From contig DAQG01000108.1 of the NCBI GenBank assembly GCA_002502785.1, positions 1-19,722 of the forward strand: a DNA stretch of 19,722 nt. Reading direction: 5' to 3'. This document shows positions 1-7,642 of this stretch, in pieces. This stretch comes from Methanothrix harundinacea. Lineage in GTDB: Archaea > Halobacteriota > Methanosarcinia > Methanotrichales > Methanotrichaceae. The position numbers and the translations under genes were made by a program. A model generated the notes under the pieces. That model was given only the letters and a program-made list of their open reading frames with translations, was not told where the DNA came from and made no database searches. Position 1 is the first letter of the stretch. Each line of letters begins with the position of its first letter.

Positions 1-50
1 ATTTAAACATTACTATAATTAGATTTTTCGAAATTCTCTAATATCAGATA

Positions 51-59
51 ATATATAAA
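51..59 (-). promoter_or_regulatory. TATA-like box for a leftward gene outside the window
   Basis: On the minus strand this stretch reads TTTATATAT, which matches the archaeal TATA consensus. A start site about 25 bases further left would fall near position 30, so the transcript would run out of the window. The BRE position just upstream is not strongly purine-rich and touches the inverted repeat at 62-88. No gene is visible between 1 and 153, so the target gene is inferred. Confidence 0.4.
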
Positions 60-61
60 GT

Positions 62-88
62 GAACCTATAACCACATGTTATAGGTTC
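62..88. repeat. Perfect 11-bp inverted repeat with 5-base spacer
   Basis: The arm GAACCTATAAC (62-72) is the exact reverse complement of GTTATAGGTTC (78-88), with spacer CACAT. It lies between the end of the fpo operon and a leftward TATA-like box. It could be an operator or activator site for the leftward gene, or an RNA hairpin helping end the fpo transcript. The low GC content and the separate U-tract closer to fpoN make the operator reading slightly more attractive. The function is inferred. Confidence 0.6.
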
Positions 89-126
89 GGTTGGATAGTA
101 TCAACCTCCAACATTAGAAGGATGTT

Positions 127-149
127 AAGAAAAAGAGGGAAAAAAGAAG
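127..149 (-). terminator. U-rich archaeal terminator after fpoN
   Basis: Directly after the fpoN stop, the minus strand carries two T-runs (CTTTTTTCCC followed by CTCTTTTTCTTAAC). Archaeal RNA polymerase terminates at such oligo-T tracts without needing a hairpin. The position fits the end of the long fpo transcript. Confidence 0.6.
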
Positions 150-153
150 GTTT

Positions 154-1635
154 TCAGTGCAGCAGAACAGCTGCTGCACTGTATGCGAAGTCGACGAAGG
201 CCTGGGGGAAGAGGCCGATGTAAACGACCGCGGCCAAAGCCACGACCATCGCCAGGACGTATCCCCTCGGCTCTGCGATCTTCGCGCCCGCGGGCTCTCT
301 GACATACATGTACATGATCACTCTCAGGTAATAGTACAGCGAGAGAGCGCTGTTGAGAGCGAAGAGCACCGCGAGCCACACGAGGCCCGAGTCGATGGCA
401 GAACCCCAGAGCATGAACTTCCCGATGAACCCCGCCGTTGGGGGAATCCCAGACAGCGAGAAGAGGAAGATCAGCATGCAGAACGCGGTTATGGGGGCTC
501 TTCGCCCCAACCCAGCGTAGTGCTCCAGATCGTCGGGGTTCTTCCTGCCCTCGGAGAGGGCCATGTATCCGACTACCGCAGCGGCGATGAAAGCCCCGGT
601 CTTCATGAAGGCGTGGCCGAGGATCAGCATCAGCCCGCTCGCAAGACCGTTTTGTGCCACGCTGAGGTCCAGGACGCCGCCGTTGTTGGCAGCTCCGACG
701 ACCACGAAAGCGATGGCGATGTACCCGGCGTAGGCGACGCTGGAGTAAGCCAGCATCCTCTTGACGCTCTTCTGCCAGATGGCCACGATGTTTCCAAGGG
801 TCATGGTTATCGCCACAAGGATGGCGAAGGCCATGTACCACTCAAAGCTGAGGGCTATCAGGGCTATGAAGAGCACCTTGAAGGCCGCCACAAACCCCAT
901 CTTCTTGGAGCCTGCCGCAAGGAAGGCCGTAACGATAGTGGGCGCACCCTCGTAGGTGTCCGGAGCCCACATGTGGAAGGGCACAAGAGCCATCTTGAAC
1001 CCGAAGCCCGCCACAACGAAGAGAAGGGCGACGAGAGTCGCAGGTCCCATGCTCGCCACGGAGGCCGCAGCGATCTCCGCAAGCCTTGTGGTTCCGGTCA
1101 GGCCGTAGAGGAGAGAGAAACCGAATAACATCATCGCCGATGAGACCGATCCGAAGATGAAGTACTTCATCGCAGCTTCCAGGTTCTTCTTCTCCTTGTC
1201 GAAAGCGGCCATGGCGTAGGTGGAAAGACTAGCAAGCTCAAACCCTATGAAAAGGGTGACCAAGTCCATGGAACTTGCAACCACCATCATACCCACGGTG
1301 GCCAGGAGGAGCAGGACGTAGAACTCGTCCTGAGCTGGACTGTCCTTGTACCTGCTGAGGCCCGCCATCACCACGATCAAAGCGACCGCGACGAATACCA
1401 GCTTGAAGAACTGGGAGAGGGCATCTACCTCCATCGTTCCGTAGAACAAGGCGCCCTTGGTCATGTCGGCGCCCATCACCAGGTATAGAGAGACGACCAG
1501 CCCCGCGAGGCTCAGGTATCCCATCAGGTTCTTGTTCTTCATGAACAGGCCGATAAGGATCATCAGCAGAGCAAGCCCCGTGAGCAGAGCCTCTGCACCC
1601 AGCAGAGACAGATAGTCACCGAATCCTAGTGTCAC
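154..1635 (-). CDS. fpoN: F420H2/ferredoxin:methanophenazine oxidoreductase subunit FpoN
   Basis: FpoN is a 493-residue antiporter-like membrane subunit, the homologue of complex I NuoN. It forms one of the three proton-translocating modules of the Fpo membrane arm. The protein is hydrophobic along its whole length, with about 14 predicted membrane helices. The two charged residues essential in this family are visible: Glu133 in GFELASLSTY and Lys214 in GFGFKMALVPFHMWAPD. A further Lys pair at 244-245 marks the middle of the proton path. The start is GTG at 1635, with GGGTGAT upstream inside the 3' end of fpoM. The fpoM stop lies one base before the start. It is the last gene of the operon, and no fpoO follows in the 153 bases to the window edge. 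Confidence 0.93.
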   Translation of the reverse strand: MTLGFGDYLSLLGAEALLTGLALLMILIGLFMKNKNLMGYLSLAGLVVSLYLVMGADMTKGALFYGTMEVDALSQFFKLVFVAVALIVVMAGLSRYKDSPAQDEFYVLLLLATVGMMVVASSMDLVTLFIGFELASLSTYAMAAFDKEKKNLEAAMKYFIFGSVSSAMMLFGFSLLYGLTGTTRLAEIAAASVASMGPATLVALLFVVAGFGFKMALVPFHMWAPDTYEGAPTIVTAFLAAGSKKMGFVAAFKVLFIALIALSFEWYMAFAILVAITMTLGNIVAIWQKSVKRMLAYSSVAYAGYIAIAFVVVGAANNGGVLDLSVAQNGLASGLMLILGHAFMKTGAFIAAAVVGYMALSEGRKNPDDLEHYAGLGRRAPITAFCMLIFLFSLSGIPPTAGFIGKFMLWGSAIDSGLVWLAVLFALNSALSLYYYLRVIMYMYVREPAGAKIAEPRGYVLAMVVALAAVVYIGLFPQAFVDFAYSAAAVLLH

Positions 1636-1636
1636 T

Positions 1637-3151
1637 TCAGATCACCCCCGTCTGAGCCATGGCTATAAACGGTTTAACCAGCGGCTCTGCCGCAACGCCC
1701 ATGATGTCGGTGATCGTTCCGGGCTGCACCCCGAAGTATATTATGAGCAGTATCAGTATGCTCATCGAGAGTAACTCGTACGAATGAGGATCTTTGAGAT
1801 CCAGGTACTTCTTCAGGATCGGCCCGAACATTACCTTCTGCATCGACCACAGGTGGTAGCCTGCAGTCACGGCGATTCCGCCGAAGATCACTATCAGGAC
1901 GTAGAGCTGCATGTGAGGTTGTACACTCGCAAAGGATCCTGCAAGCACTGAAACTTCGGCCACAAAGCCGCACATCCCGGGCAGTCCCAAGGACGCCATG
2001 AAACCTGCCAGCATCAGCACAGCGAACTTCGGCATCCTGTCTGCGAGGCCGCCAAGCTCGGAGATGATCCTGGTTCCTGCGGTGTGCTGTATCGTTCCCG
2101 CGCTCATGAAGAGAACGCAGGTGATGAGCCCGTGGCTGAACTGCTGGAACATCGCTCCCTGGACCGAAAGGACGCTGAGAGCTCCAGCCCCAAGAAGGAC
2201 GTAACCCATGTGGCTTACACTGGAGTAGGCGACCATCTTCTTGAGGTCCTTTTGAGCCAGTGCCAAAAAGCCGCCGTATACGATGCTCACAACGCCTATT
2301 ATCGCCATCAGGGTGATGTAGTTCTCGGAGACGTTCGGAAGCATCGGCATCACGATCCTGAAGAGGCCGTAACCGCCCATCTTCAGGAGGAGAGCTGCCA
2401 GGAGTACGCTGCCCGCAGTCGGCGCCTCGACGTGAGCGTCGGGAAGCCAGGTGTGGAAGGGCACAGCAGGCATCTTCACCAGGAACCCGAAGAGGAGCCC
2501 GAAGAAGATCACGTTCAGGAGCATCGGCGAGAACATCGTCGAGTCTCCAGTCGCCCCAAGGAGGGTCAGCATGTCGAAGGTCCGAAGGCCCTCAGGCGTC
2601 CTGTAGCTGAAGTAGAGGGCGAATATGGACAGCAGCATTATCAGACTTGCCACGTGAGTGTAGATGAAGAACTTGATCGCAGCATAGTCTTTCCTCGGCC
2701 CGCCCCATATCCCTATCAGGAAGAACATGGGTATGAGCACGACCTCCCAGAAGATGTAGAAGAGGAAGAAGTCGAGGGCTGTAAAGACTCCGAGAACTCC
2801 GACCTCGTTCAGGAGGAGTAGGGCGAAGAACTGGTTTGACCTCTTGCTCTCGCCCCAGGAGTATACCACCACAAGGACGCTCACGATGGTTGAGAGGAGT
2901 ATCAGAGGCAATCCTATGCCGTCAACGCCGACGGTATACTTGACGCCGATGGCCGGAACCCAGTCGTAACTCTCCACAAACTGCATCGCGTTCGATGCCT
3001 TGTCGAACTCCTGGAACATCTGTAGCGATATCACCAGGGGGACGAGGGACCCAATCAGGGCCACGTACTTCGCTGCCTTACCGAAGAGGAAGGCGAAGAC
3101 CGCTGCTATCAGTGGTATGGCGATCATCAGTGATATGGCGTTCTCAATCAT
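1637..3151 (-). CDS. fpoM: Fpo subunit FpoM (NuoM-like antiporter subunit)
   Basis: FpoM is a 504-residue polytopic membrane protein of the NuoM/MrpD family and a proton-pumping module of the Fpo complex. Key residues are Glu136 in FYIFWEVVLIPMFFLIG and Lys226 in GFLVKMPAVPFHTWLPDAH, followed by the conserved VEAPTAGSVLLAALLLKMGG stretch (241-260). These match the Glu/Lys pair needed for ion translocation in complex I. Its ATG overlaps the fpoL stop in an ATGA arrangement (3148-3151), which implies translational coupling. The length is normal for the family. Confidence 0.94.
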   Translation of the reverse strand: MIENAISLMIAIPLIAAVFAFLFGKAAKYVALIGSLVPLVISLQMFQEFDKASNAMQFVESYDWVPAIGVKYTVGVDGIGLPLILLSTIVSVLVVVYSWGESKRSNQFFALLLLNEVGVLGVFTALDFFLFYIFWEVVLIPMFFLIGIWGGPRKDYAAIKFFIYTHVASLIMLLSIFALYFSYRTPEGLRTFDMLTLLGATGDSTMFSPMLLNVIFFGLLFGFLVKMPAVPFHTWLPDAHVEAPTAGSVLLAALLLKMGGYGLFRIVMPMLPNVSENYITLMAIIGVVSIVYGGFLALAQKDLKKMVAYSSVSHMGYVLLGAGALSVLSVQGAMFQQFSHGLITCVLFMSAGTIQHTAGTRIISELGGLADRMPKFAVLMLAGFMASLGLPGMCGFVAEVSVLAGSFASVQPHMQLYVLIVIFGGIAVTAGYHLWSMQKVMFGPILKKYLDLKDPHSYELLSMSILILLIIYFGVQPGTITDIMGVAAEPLVKPFIAMAQTGVI

Positions 3152-5109
3152 ATCGCCACCCCCATCGACGCCAGTTGAATCAGTATCAGCAGGACCGCTA
3201 AACCCAGAACTATGGCGGTGAGGTAGTTCTGTATCACACCGGTCTGGACCTTACGCAACGTTCCGCCGAATCCCACTGATATGGCGCTTATTTTGTTCAC
3301 CGTACCGTCTATGATCTTGAGATCGATCATGTTCGAGACTAGGGCTATGCCGTAGACCACCTTCTCTGCAAACCAGAGGGTGTAGATCTCGTTCTGGTAG
3401 TACCTCTTGAGCAGTATATGCCGCAGAGGATCTCTCTCCGAGGTGATCATGCTCGAGTCAAACCTCTTCCACCGCGAGTAGAATAGGGCAGCGATAAGTA
3501 TGCCGCCGACGCCGATTATGATCGGCAGGATCTTGATGATGAAGGGCTCGTGCACCTCAGCACCGTGCTCGACGTGATGACCTCCGATCACTGCCAGCTC
3601 CTCGAAGTCGACTCCGTAATGCTCGAAGTTGTTTCCGACGTATTCGTAGAAGTTCTCCTGCGAGGGCATCCCCATGAAGAGGGCGAATATCGCCAAAATC
3701 ACCAGGGGACCCAACATGATCCAGGGCGACTCGTGCTTGTGATAGTCGCTCCTCGGCTCGCCGTCAAAGGTCAGGAACCATAGCCTGAAGGTGTAGATGG
3801 CGGTGAGTAGAGCTGCAACAACCGCGAATATATAAGGAAGCCAGCCCAATCCGAGTGCACCATGCTCGAAAGCGGTGACGATGATCTCGTCCTTGCTGAA
3901 GAATCCCGTGGTCAGAGGGAACCCGGCCAGGGTTAGGGATCCTGCGAGCATTGTAAGGCCGGTCCACTTCATGTACTTCAGAACGCCACCCATCTCCCTC
4001 ATGTCGTTGGTGCCGACGGCGTGAATCACGCTTCCGGCGCAGAGGAAGAGGAGGGCCTTGAAGAAGGAGTGGCCGATCAGGTGGAACATCGAGACGCCGA
4101 CGGCAGATGCGCCGACAGCAGCTCCGACGCCGAGGCCGGCCATCATGTATCCGAGCTGGCTGACTGTCGAATAAGCGAGGACTCTCTTGATGTCGAACAT
4201 CACAAGGCCCATTGTCGCTGCGAAGAGGGCTGTGAAACCGCCGACGTAAGCGACCACCATCAGAGCGTTGGGTGCCGCGTAGAAGAGCGGGAACATCCTC
4301 GCCACGAGGTAGACGCCCGCGGTAACCATGGTGGCGGCGTGTATCATCGCCGAGACCGTGGTTGGACCTTCCATGGCGTCAGGAAGCCAGACGTGCAGCG
4401 GGAACTGACCTGACTTGCCCACAGCTCCACCGAAGAGGAGCACGGCAATCCAGGTAAGCTGGTCTGGCGGGATCAGCGTCAGGCTGTCGTAGATAGTCTG
4501 GAACTGGAGCAGGTAAGCTCCGTCGGGCAGGGTCAAGTTCAGCTTCACCATGTTGGTGTAGAGGAGAACTATTCCCGCGAGGAACATGACGTCTCCGACC
4601 CTGGTCACCAGGAAGGCCTTCTTGGCGGCGGAGGCCGCAGAGGGCTTTCGGTACCAGAACCCGATTAAGAGGTAAGAACAGAGACCTACAAGCTCCCAGA
4701 ATATGAAGAGCTGAAGCAGGTTGTCGGAAAAGACGAGGCCGAGCATCGCCGCGGTGAATAGACCTGCCTCGGCGAAGTACCTGGCCATTCCGGGGTCACC
4801 TTCCATGTACCCAAGAGCATAGGTGTGAATCAGGGTACAGACGAACGTGACCATAAGGAGCATCACTATAGCCAGCGGATCTATCAGTATCCCAGCGTTG
4901 AAGCTCGCGAACCAATGCATCGATTGGTGCACAATCTCATTGTTGGGATATATCTCCCTGAATATCCCGAAGGATAGTATGAATCCTGCGAAGGTCGCCA
5001 GAACCGTGAAGAACCCGCCTCCCTTTGGCAGATGCCAACCCAGGAAGATCGTAAGCACGAAGGCCAGTACCGGCAAGCCCACGATCAGATAGGCGTAATC
5101 TTGGTACAT
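3148..5109 (-). CDS. fpoL: Fpo subunit FpoL (NuoL-like, distal antiporter subunit)
   Basis: FpoL is a 653-residue membrane protein homologous to NuoL, the distal proton-pumping subunit. Its C-terminal extension forms the lateral helix that runs along the membrane arm. The family signature is clear: Glu139 in FIFWELVGLCSYLLIGFWY, and Lys232 in GGAVGKSGQFPLHVWLPDAM followed by EGPTTVSAMIHAATMV (247-262). The extra C-terminal region, from about residue 520, includes a His/Glu-rich loop (HHVEHGAEVHE), a membrane helix and the FpoL-type motif KRYYQNEIYTLWF. The last part (about 630-650) is another hydrophobic helix. The start is ATG at 5109, with GAGGTGG upstream overlapping the end of fpoK. Confidence 0.95.
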   Translation of the reverse strand: MYQDYAYLIVGLPVLAFVLTIFLGWHLPKGGGFFTVLATFAGFILSFGIFREIYPNNEIVHQSMHWFASFNAGILIDPLAIVMLLMVTFVCTLIHTYALGYMEGDPGMARYFAEAGLFTAAMLGLVFSDNLLQLFIFWELVGLCSYLLIGFWYRKPSAASAAKKAFLVTRVGDVMFLAGIVLLYTNMVKLNLTLPDGAYLLQFQTIYDSLTLIPPDQLTWIAVLLFGGAVGKSGQFPLHVWLPDAMEGPTTVSAMIHAATMVTAGVYLVARMFPLFYAAPNALMVVAYVGGFTALFAATMGLVMFDIKRVLAYSTVSQLGYMMAGLGVGAAVGASAVGVSMFHLIGHSFFKALLFLCAGSVIHAVGTNDMREMGGVLKYMKWTGLTMLAGSLTLAGFPLTTGFFSKDEIIVTAFEHGALGLGWLPYIFAVVAALLTAIYTFRLWFLTFDGEPRSDYHKHESPWIMLGPLVILAIFALFMGMPSQENFYEYVGNNFEHYGVDFEELAVIGGHHVEHGAEVHEPFIIKILPIIIGVGGILIAALFYSRWKRFDSSMITSERDPLRHILLKRYYQNEIYTLWFAEKVVYGIALVSNMIDLKIIDGTVNKISAISVGFGGTLRKVQTGVIQNYLTAIVLGLAVLLILIQLASMGVAI

Positions 5110-5113
5110 CCCT

Positions 5114-5416
5114 TTACCACCTCAGTGCATTTATGTTGTCCAGTTCTATGGTTCCGTACAGCCTGTACAGCACGATCAGTATGGCGAATCCAACGCCGGC
5201 CTCAGCAGCGGCCAGGGCGATGGAGAACAGGGCGAAGACCTGGCCGTTTACGTTGGGCAGGTATGCCGAGAACGCCACAAGATTGATGTTTGCGCTGTTC
5301 AGCAGGATCTCCACGCACATCATAAGCTTGATACCGTTCCGCTGGGTCAGAAGGCCGTAAAGGCCGATGGTGAACATCGTGGACGCCAGCAGCACGTAAA
5401 GCACTAGTGGGATCAT
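5114..5416 (-). CDS. fpoK: Fpo subunit FpoK (NuoK-like)
   Basis: FpoK is a 100-residue membrane subunit with three helices, homologous to NuoK. Glu36 (CVEILLNSANINLV) and Glu72 (LAAAEAGVGFAIL) sit at the same positions as the two essential glutamates of E. coli NuoK. I chose the ATG at 5416 over the in-frame GTG at 5434. The stretch between them codes GGAGGGAGGA, which is the ribosome binding site, about seven bases before the ATG. The 100-residue product also has the usual NuoK length. It starts 22 bases after the fpoJ2 stop. Confidence 0.92.
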   Translation of the reverse strand: MIPLVLYVLLASTMFTIGLYGLLTQRNGIKLMMCVEILLNSANINLVAFSAYLPNVNGQVFALFSIALAAAEAGVGFAILIVLYRLYGTIELDNINALRW

Positions 5417-5438
5417 CTGTTTTCCTCCCTCCACACCA

Positions 5439-5705
5439 TCATCTGGGCAACTCCTTTCTTGCGACGTATATCGCTCCGATCAGGGCTGCCAGAAGCACCA
5501 AGGAGAGCACCTCGAATGGGAAGAGATAGATTGTGAAGATCTCAACACCGACCTCCCCTATTCCGCTTTCCGGGGCCCTGGCCCCCTCTCTCGGCTCGAA
5601 ACTGTACGAACCCTTCTCCTCGCCGCCCCATGGTGTCGCTGCGAGAAGCACGAGTAGCGCGGCCAGAAAGATCAGAGTTAAAATCGCCGTTTTTACCTTA
5701 ACCAT
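5439..5705 (-). CDS. fpoJ2: Fpo subunit FpoJ, C-terminal half (FpoJ2)
   Basis: This is an 88-residue membrane protein with two hydrophobic segments (about 6-26 and 54-82), separated by a polar loop containing FEPREGARAPESG. By position and topology it supplies the last two helices of a NuoJ-type subunit, while the upstream frame supplies the first three. The ATG at 5705 lies eight bases inside the end of fpoJ1. GAGGAGGA upstream is placed correctly, so translation is probably coupled. From memory, Methanosarcina genomes also annotate fpoJ as two genes, so the split looks ancestral rather than a recent frameshift. The sequence itself is poorly conserved, and the call rests mainly on context. 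Confidence 0.82.
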   Translation of the reverse strand: MVKVKTAILTLIFLAALLVLLAATPWGGEEKGSYSFEPREGARAPESGIGEVGVEIFTIYLFPFEVLSLVLLAALIGAIYVARKELPR

Positions 5706-5997
5706 GGGATTCCTCCTCCATCAGCGTCTTTCTCGTGAGCATTATTGCGAAGAGTATCAGCACTCCAACCGCTCCGATGTACACCAGAACCTGGGCCACC
5801 CCGACAAAGGTGGCGTTCAAGGATATGTATAACGCAGCCACCGCGGCGAAACTCCCTAGGAGATACAAGCCGCTGTGAACCATGTTTCTGGAGTAGACGG
5901 TGAGGATTGAGAGGCCGAGGATAATCACTGCGAACAAGGAGAACACTCCAAGCTCTATCAGGAACCTTATGTCGTAAAACTGAGTCAGATCTATCAT
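5698..5997 (-). CDS. fpoJ1: Fpo subunit FpoJ, N-terminal half (FpoJ1)
   Basis: This is a 99-residue membrane protein with three helices (about 12-35, 38-60 and 63-87). The third carries the NuoJ signature VLVYIGAVGVLILFAIML, where complex I has the flexible pi-bulge helix that couples redox chemistry to proton transfer. The protein stops after a short charged tail (RKTLMEEESHG), where a full NuoJ would continue with helices 4 and 5. Those are in fpoJ2, which overlaps it by eight bases in another frame. The start is ATG at 5997, with GGAGGGTGAGA upstream, just after the fpoI stop. Confidence 0.88.
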   Translation of the reverse strand: MIDLTQFYDIRFLIELGVFSLFAVIILGLSILTVYSRNMVHSGLYLLGSFAAVAALYISLNATFVGVAQVLVYIGAVGVLILFAIMLTRKTLMEEESHG

Positions 5998-6017
5998 CCG
6001 GTCTCACCCTCCGATAG

Positions 6018-6578
6018 TTATTCTGCCTTATTCTTGGCGGACTTCTCGCCAGAACCCTTTTCTCCTTCCTCGGCGGCCTTGGCTTTGGCTGCTTTAGCCT
6101 TCTTGGCCTTAGCAGCCTCGGCGGCCTTCCTCTTCTTCTCCTCTTCGGCCTTCCTCGCCTCTTCGGCAAGCTCGGCCAGCTCCTGGTCGGTGTACATGCC
6201 GACGGCGATATCCTCGGGACTGTATACTATGTCGTCCCTGTTCCAGCCCGCAATCTCGAAAACCTTCGACATCGTCAGACAGCTCGCAGGGCAGTCGTCG
6301 ACACAGAGGCCGCAGAACATGCACCTGCCATAATCGACCTGAGGATACTGCTGCTTCTTGTTCTTGAGCGGGTTTCCGCGCGCGTAAGGCACCAGCTCGA
6401 TGCAGTCGTTGGGGCATATCCTGGCACAGGCACCGCATCCAATGCACTTCCTGATATCCAGAACGTGGACACCCCTCTCCGCATCGGGAAGATCCATGAT
6501 CTTCTCTGGATAGAGACGAGTGACCTCCACGCCGCTCATCGAGCGCTTCAGGGTCATTTTGAGGTTCTTTAGCACCAT
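6018..6578 (-). CDS. fpoI: Fpo subunit FpoI, 2x[4Fe-4S] ferredoxin-like, with long basic tail
   Basis: FpoI is a 186-residue NuoI-type subunit that carries two [4Fe-4S] clusters in the connecting module and passes electrons to FpoB. Cluster motifs are Cys45-x2-Cys48-x2-Cys51-x3-Cys55 (CIGCGACARICP) with Cys59, and Cys86-x2-Cys89-x2-Cys92-x3-Cys96 (CMFCGLCVDDCP) with Cys100. The ferredoxin fold ends near residue 130. The rest (about 133-186) is a highly charged tail of Lys, Ala and Glu with repeats such as AAKAKKAKAAKAKAAEE. NuoI proteins normally lack such a tail. The start is ATG at 6578. The ribosome site GAGGTGA overlaps the fpoH stop codon, which implies coupling. Confidence 0.95.
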   Translation of the reverse strand: MVLKNLKMTLKRSMSGVEVTRLYPEKIMDLPDAERGVHVLDIRKCIGCGACARICPNDCIELVPYARGNPLKNKKQQYPQVDYGRCMFCGLCVDDCPASCLTMSKVFEIAGWNRDDIVYSPEDIAVGMYTDQELAELAEEARKAEEEKKRKAAEAAKAKKAKAAKAKAAEEGEKGSGEKSAKNKAE

Positions 6579-6589
6579 AGATCGTCACC

Positions 6590-7636
6590 TCATGCGAAGT
6601 ACAGCCCCACGACCACTGCCCATGCGAGATTGACCATCGATAGGGGGAGCAGTATCTTCCATCCCAGGTCGGTGACCTGGTCTATCCTGAACCGCGGCAG
6701 CGATACCCTCACCCATATCAGGGCCACCAGCACTATGATCAGCTTCATGAAGAACCAGATCATAGGCGATATGAAAGATATCACCGGGATGACGGGACCG
6801 TTCCAGCCGCCCAGGTATAGGTGGACCAGCAGAATGGACCCGAGGAGCATCACGATGTACTCCTGGAAGTAGAGGAGACCGAACCGAATTCCACTGTACT
6901 CGGTGTTGTAGCCGGCTATGATCTCTTCCTCGGCCTCGGTCTGGTCGAAGGGCATCCTTCCCAGATCCGTTATGAGGGCTATGGCGAATATCACAAACCC
7001 GATGGGTTGGGCGATGACGAACCATATGCTCTGGGCCTGGACGATCTCCACCACGTTCAGGCTGTGGGCCATTATGGCTACGCTGATGACGCAGATCCCC
7101 ATCGGGACCTCGTAAGCGATCATCCTGGCGATGCCCCTAAAGGCGCCCAGCATCGAGTACTTGTTGTTCGAAGACCAGCCTGCCATGAAGGCTGATATCG
7201 CCATGATGCTCAGCGCTGCTTCTATGTAGAAGGCGCTGATGTCCATGTTGGCCACCACCAGAGGGATCTCTTTACCGTCTATTATCACGGCACCGAAGGG
7301 AAGCGCTCCCGCCACCAGCATGGTGGTGGCGACCGCAACTATAGGTGCCCAAACGAAGACGGGCTTGTCCGCGCCCCTCGGTATGACGTCCTCTTTTGTG
7401 AAGAGCTTGACGGCGTCAGCGCCGAGCTGAAGAACTCCCCATCGTCCGCCCACCCTGTTCGGTCCATACCTGGCCTGAAAGTCGCCCATGACCTTTCTCT
7501 CGAGCCAGACTAATAGCATCGCAACTACGTTGATGACCGAGGCGAGGATGGCGGCGGCGACCAGCCCGATGATTAAACCGTATATCTTCGGCTCTTGGGC
7601 TGCAAATTCTGTGATCGCAGATAATACCAAATTCAT
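6590..7636 (-). CDS. fpoH: Fpo subunit FpoH (NuoH-like)
   Basis: FpoH is a 348-residue polytopic membrane protein homologous to NuoH/ND1. It forms the chamber for the lipid electron carrier (methanophenazine here) and links the connecting module to the pumping arm. Conserved family segments are VWLERKVMGDFQARYGPNR (43-61) and the acidic loop DQTEAEEEIIAGYNTEYSG (231-249), which complex I uses in coupling. The ATG at 7636 has GGAGGGA only about two bases upstream. The in-frame TTG at 7630 would have more usual spacing, so the true start may be two codons later. It follows the fpoCD stop by six bases. Confidence 0.94.
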   Translation of the reverse strand: MNLVLSAITEFAAQEPKIYGLIIGLVAAAILASVINVVAMLLVWLERKVMGDFQARYGPNRVGGRWGVLQLGADAVKLFTKEDVIPRGADKPVFVWAPIVAVATTMLVAGALPFGAVIIDGKEIPLVVANMDISAFYIEAALSIMAISAFMAGWSSNNKYSMLGAFRGIARMIAYEVPMGICVISVAIMAHSLNVVEIVQAQSIWFVIAQPIGFVIFAIALITDLGRMPFDQTEAEEEIIAGYNTEYSGIRFGLLYFQEYIVMLLGSILLVHLYLGGWNGPVIPVISFISPMIWFFMKLIIVLVALIWVRVSLPRFRIDQVTDLGWKILLPLSMVNLAWAVVVGLYFA

Positions 7637-7642
7637 TCCCTC

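Noticed and set aside
157..1128. 323-codon plus-strand frame opposite fpoN
   Set aside because: It lies antisense to a clearly conserved membrane protein, has no ribosome site and a polar, low-complexity composition typical of a shadow frame in GC-rich DNA.
2084..2821. 245-codon plus-strand frame opposite fpoM
   Set aside because: Shadow of fpoM; the translation is His/Glu/Arg-rich with no domain and no promoter.
5417..5434. GTG start of fpoK six codons upstream
   Set aside because: These codons are the Shine-Dalgarno stretch itself, and starting at the ATG gives the usual 100-residue NuoK length and glutamate positions.
6109..6588. 159-codon minus-strand frame overlapping fpoI in another frame
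   Set aside because: FpoI in the competing frame has two intact cluster motifs; this frame has none and is Arg-rich.
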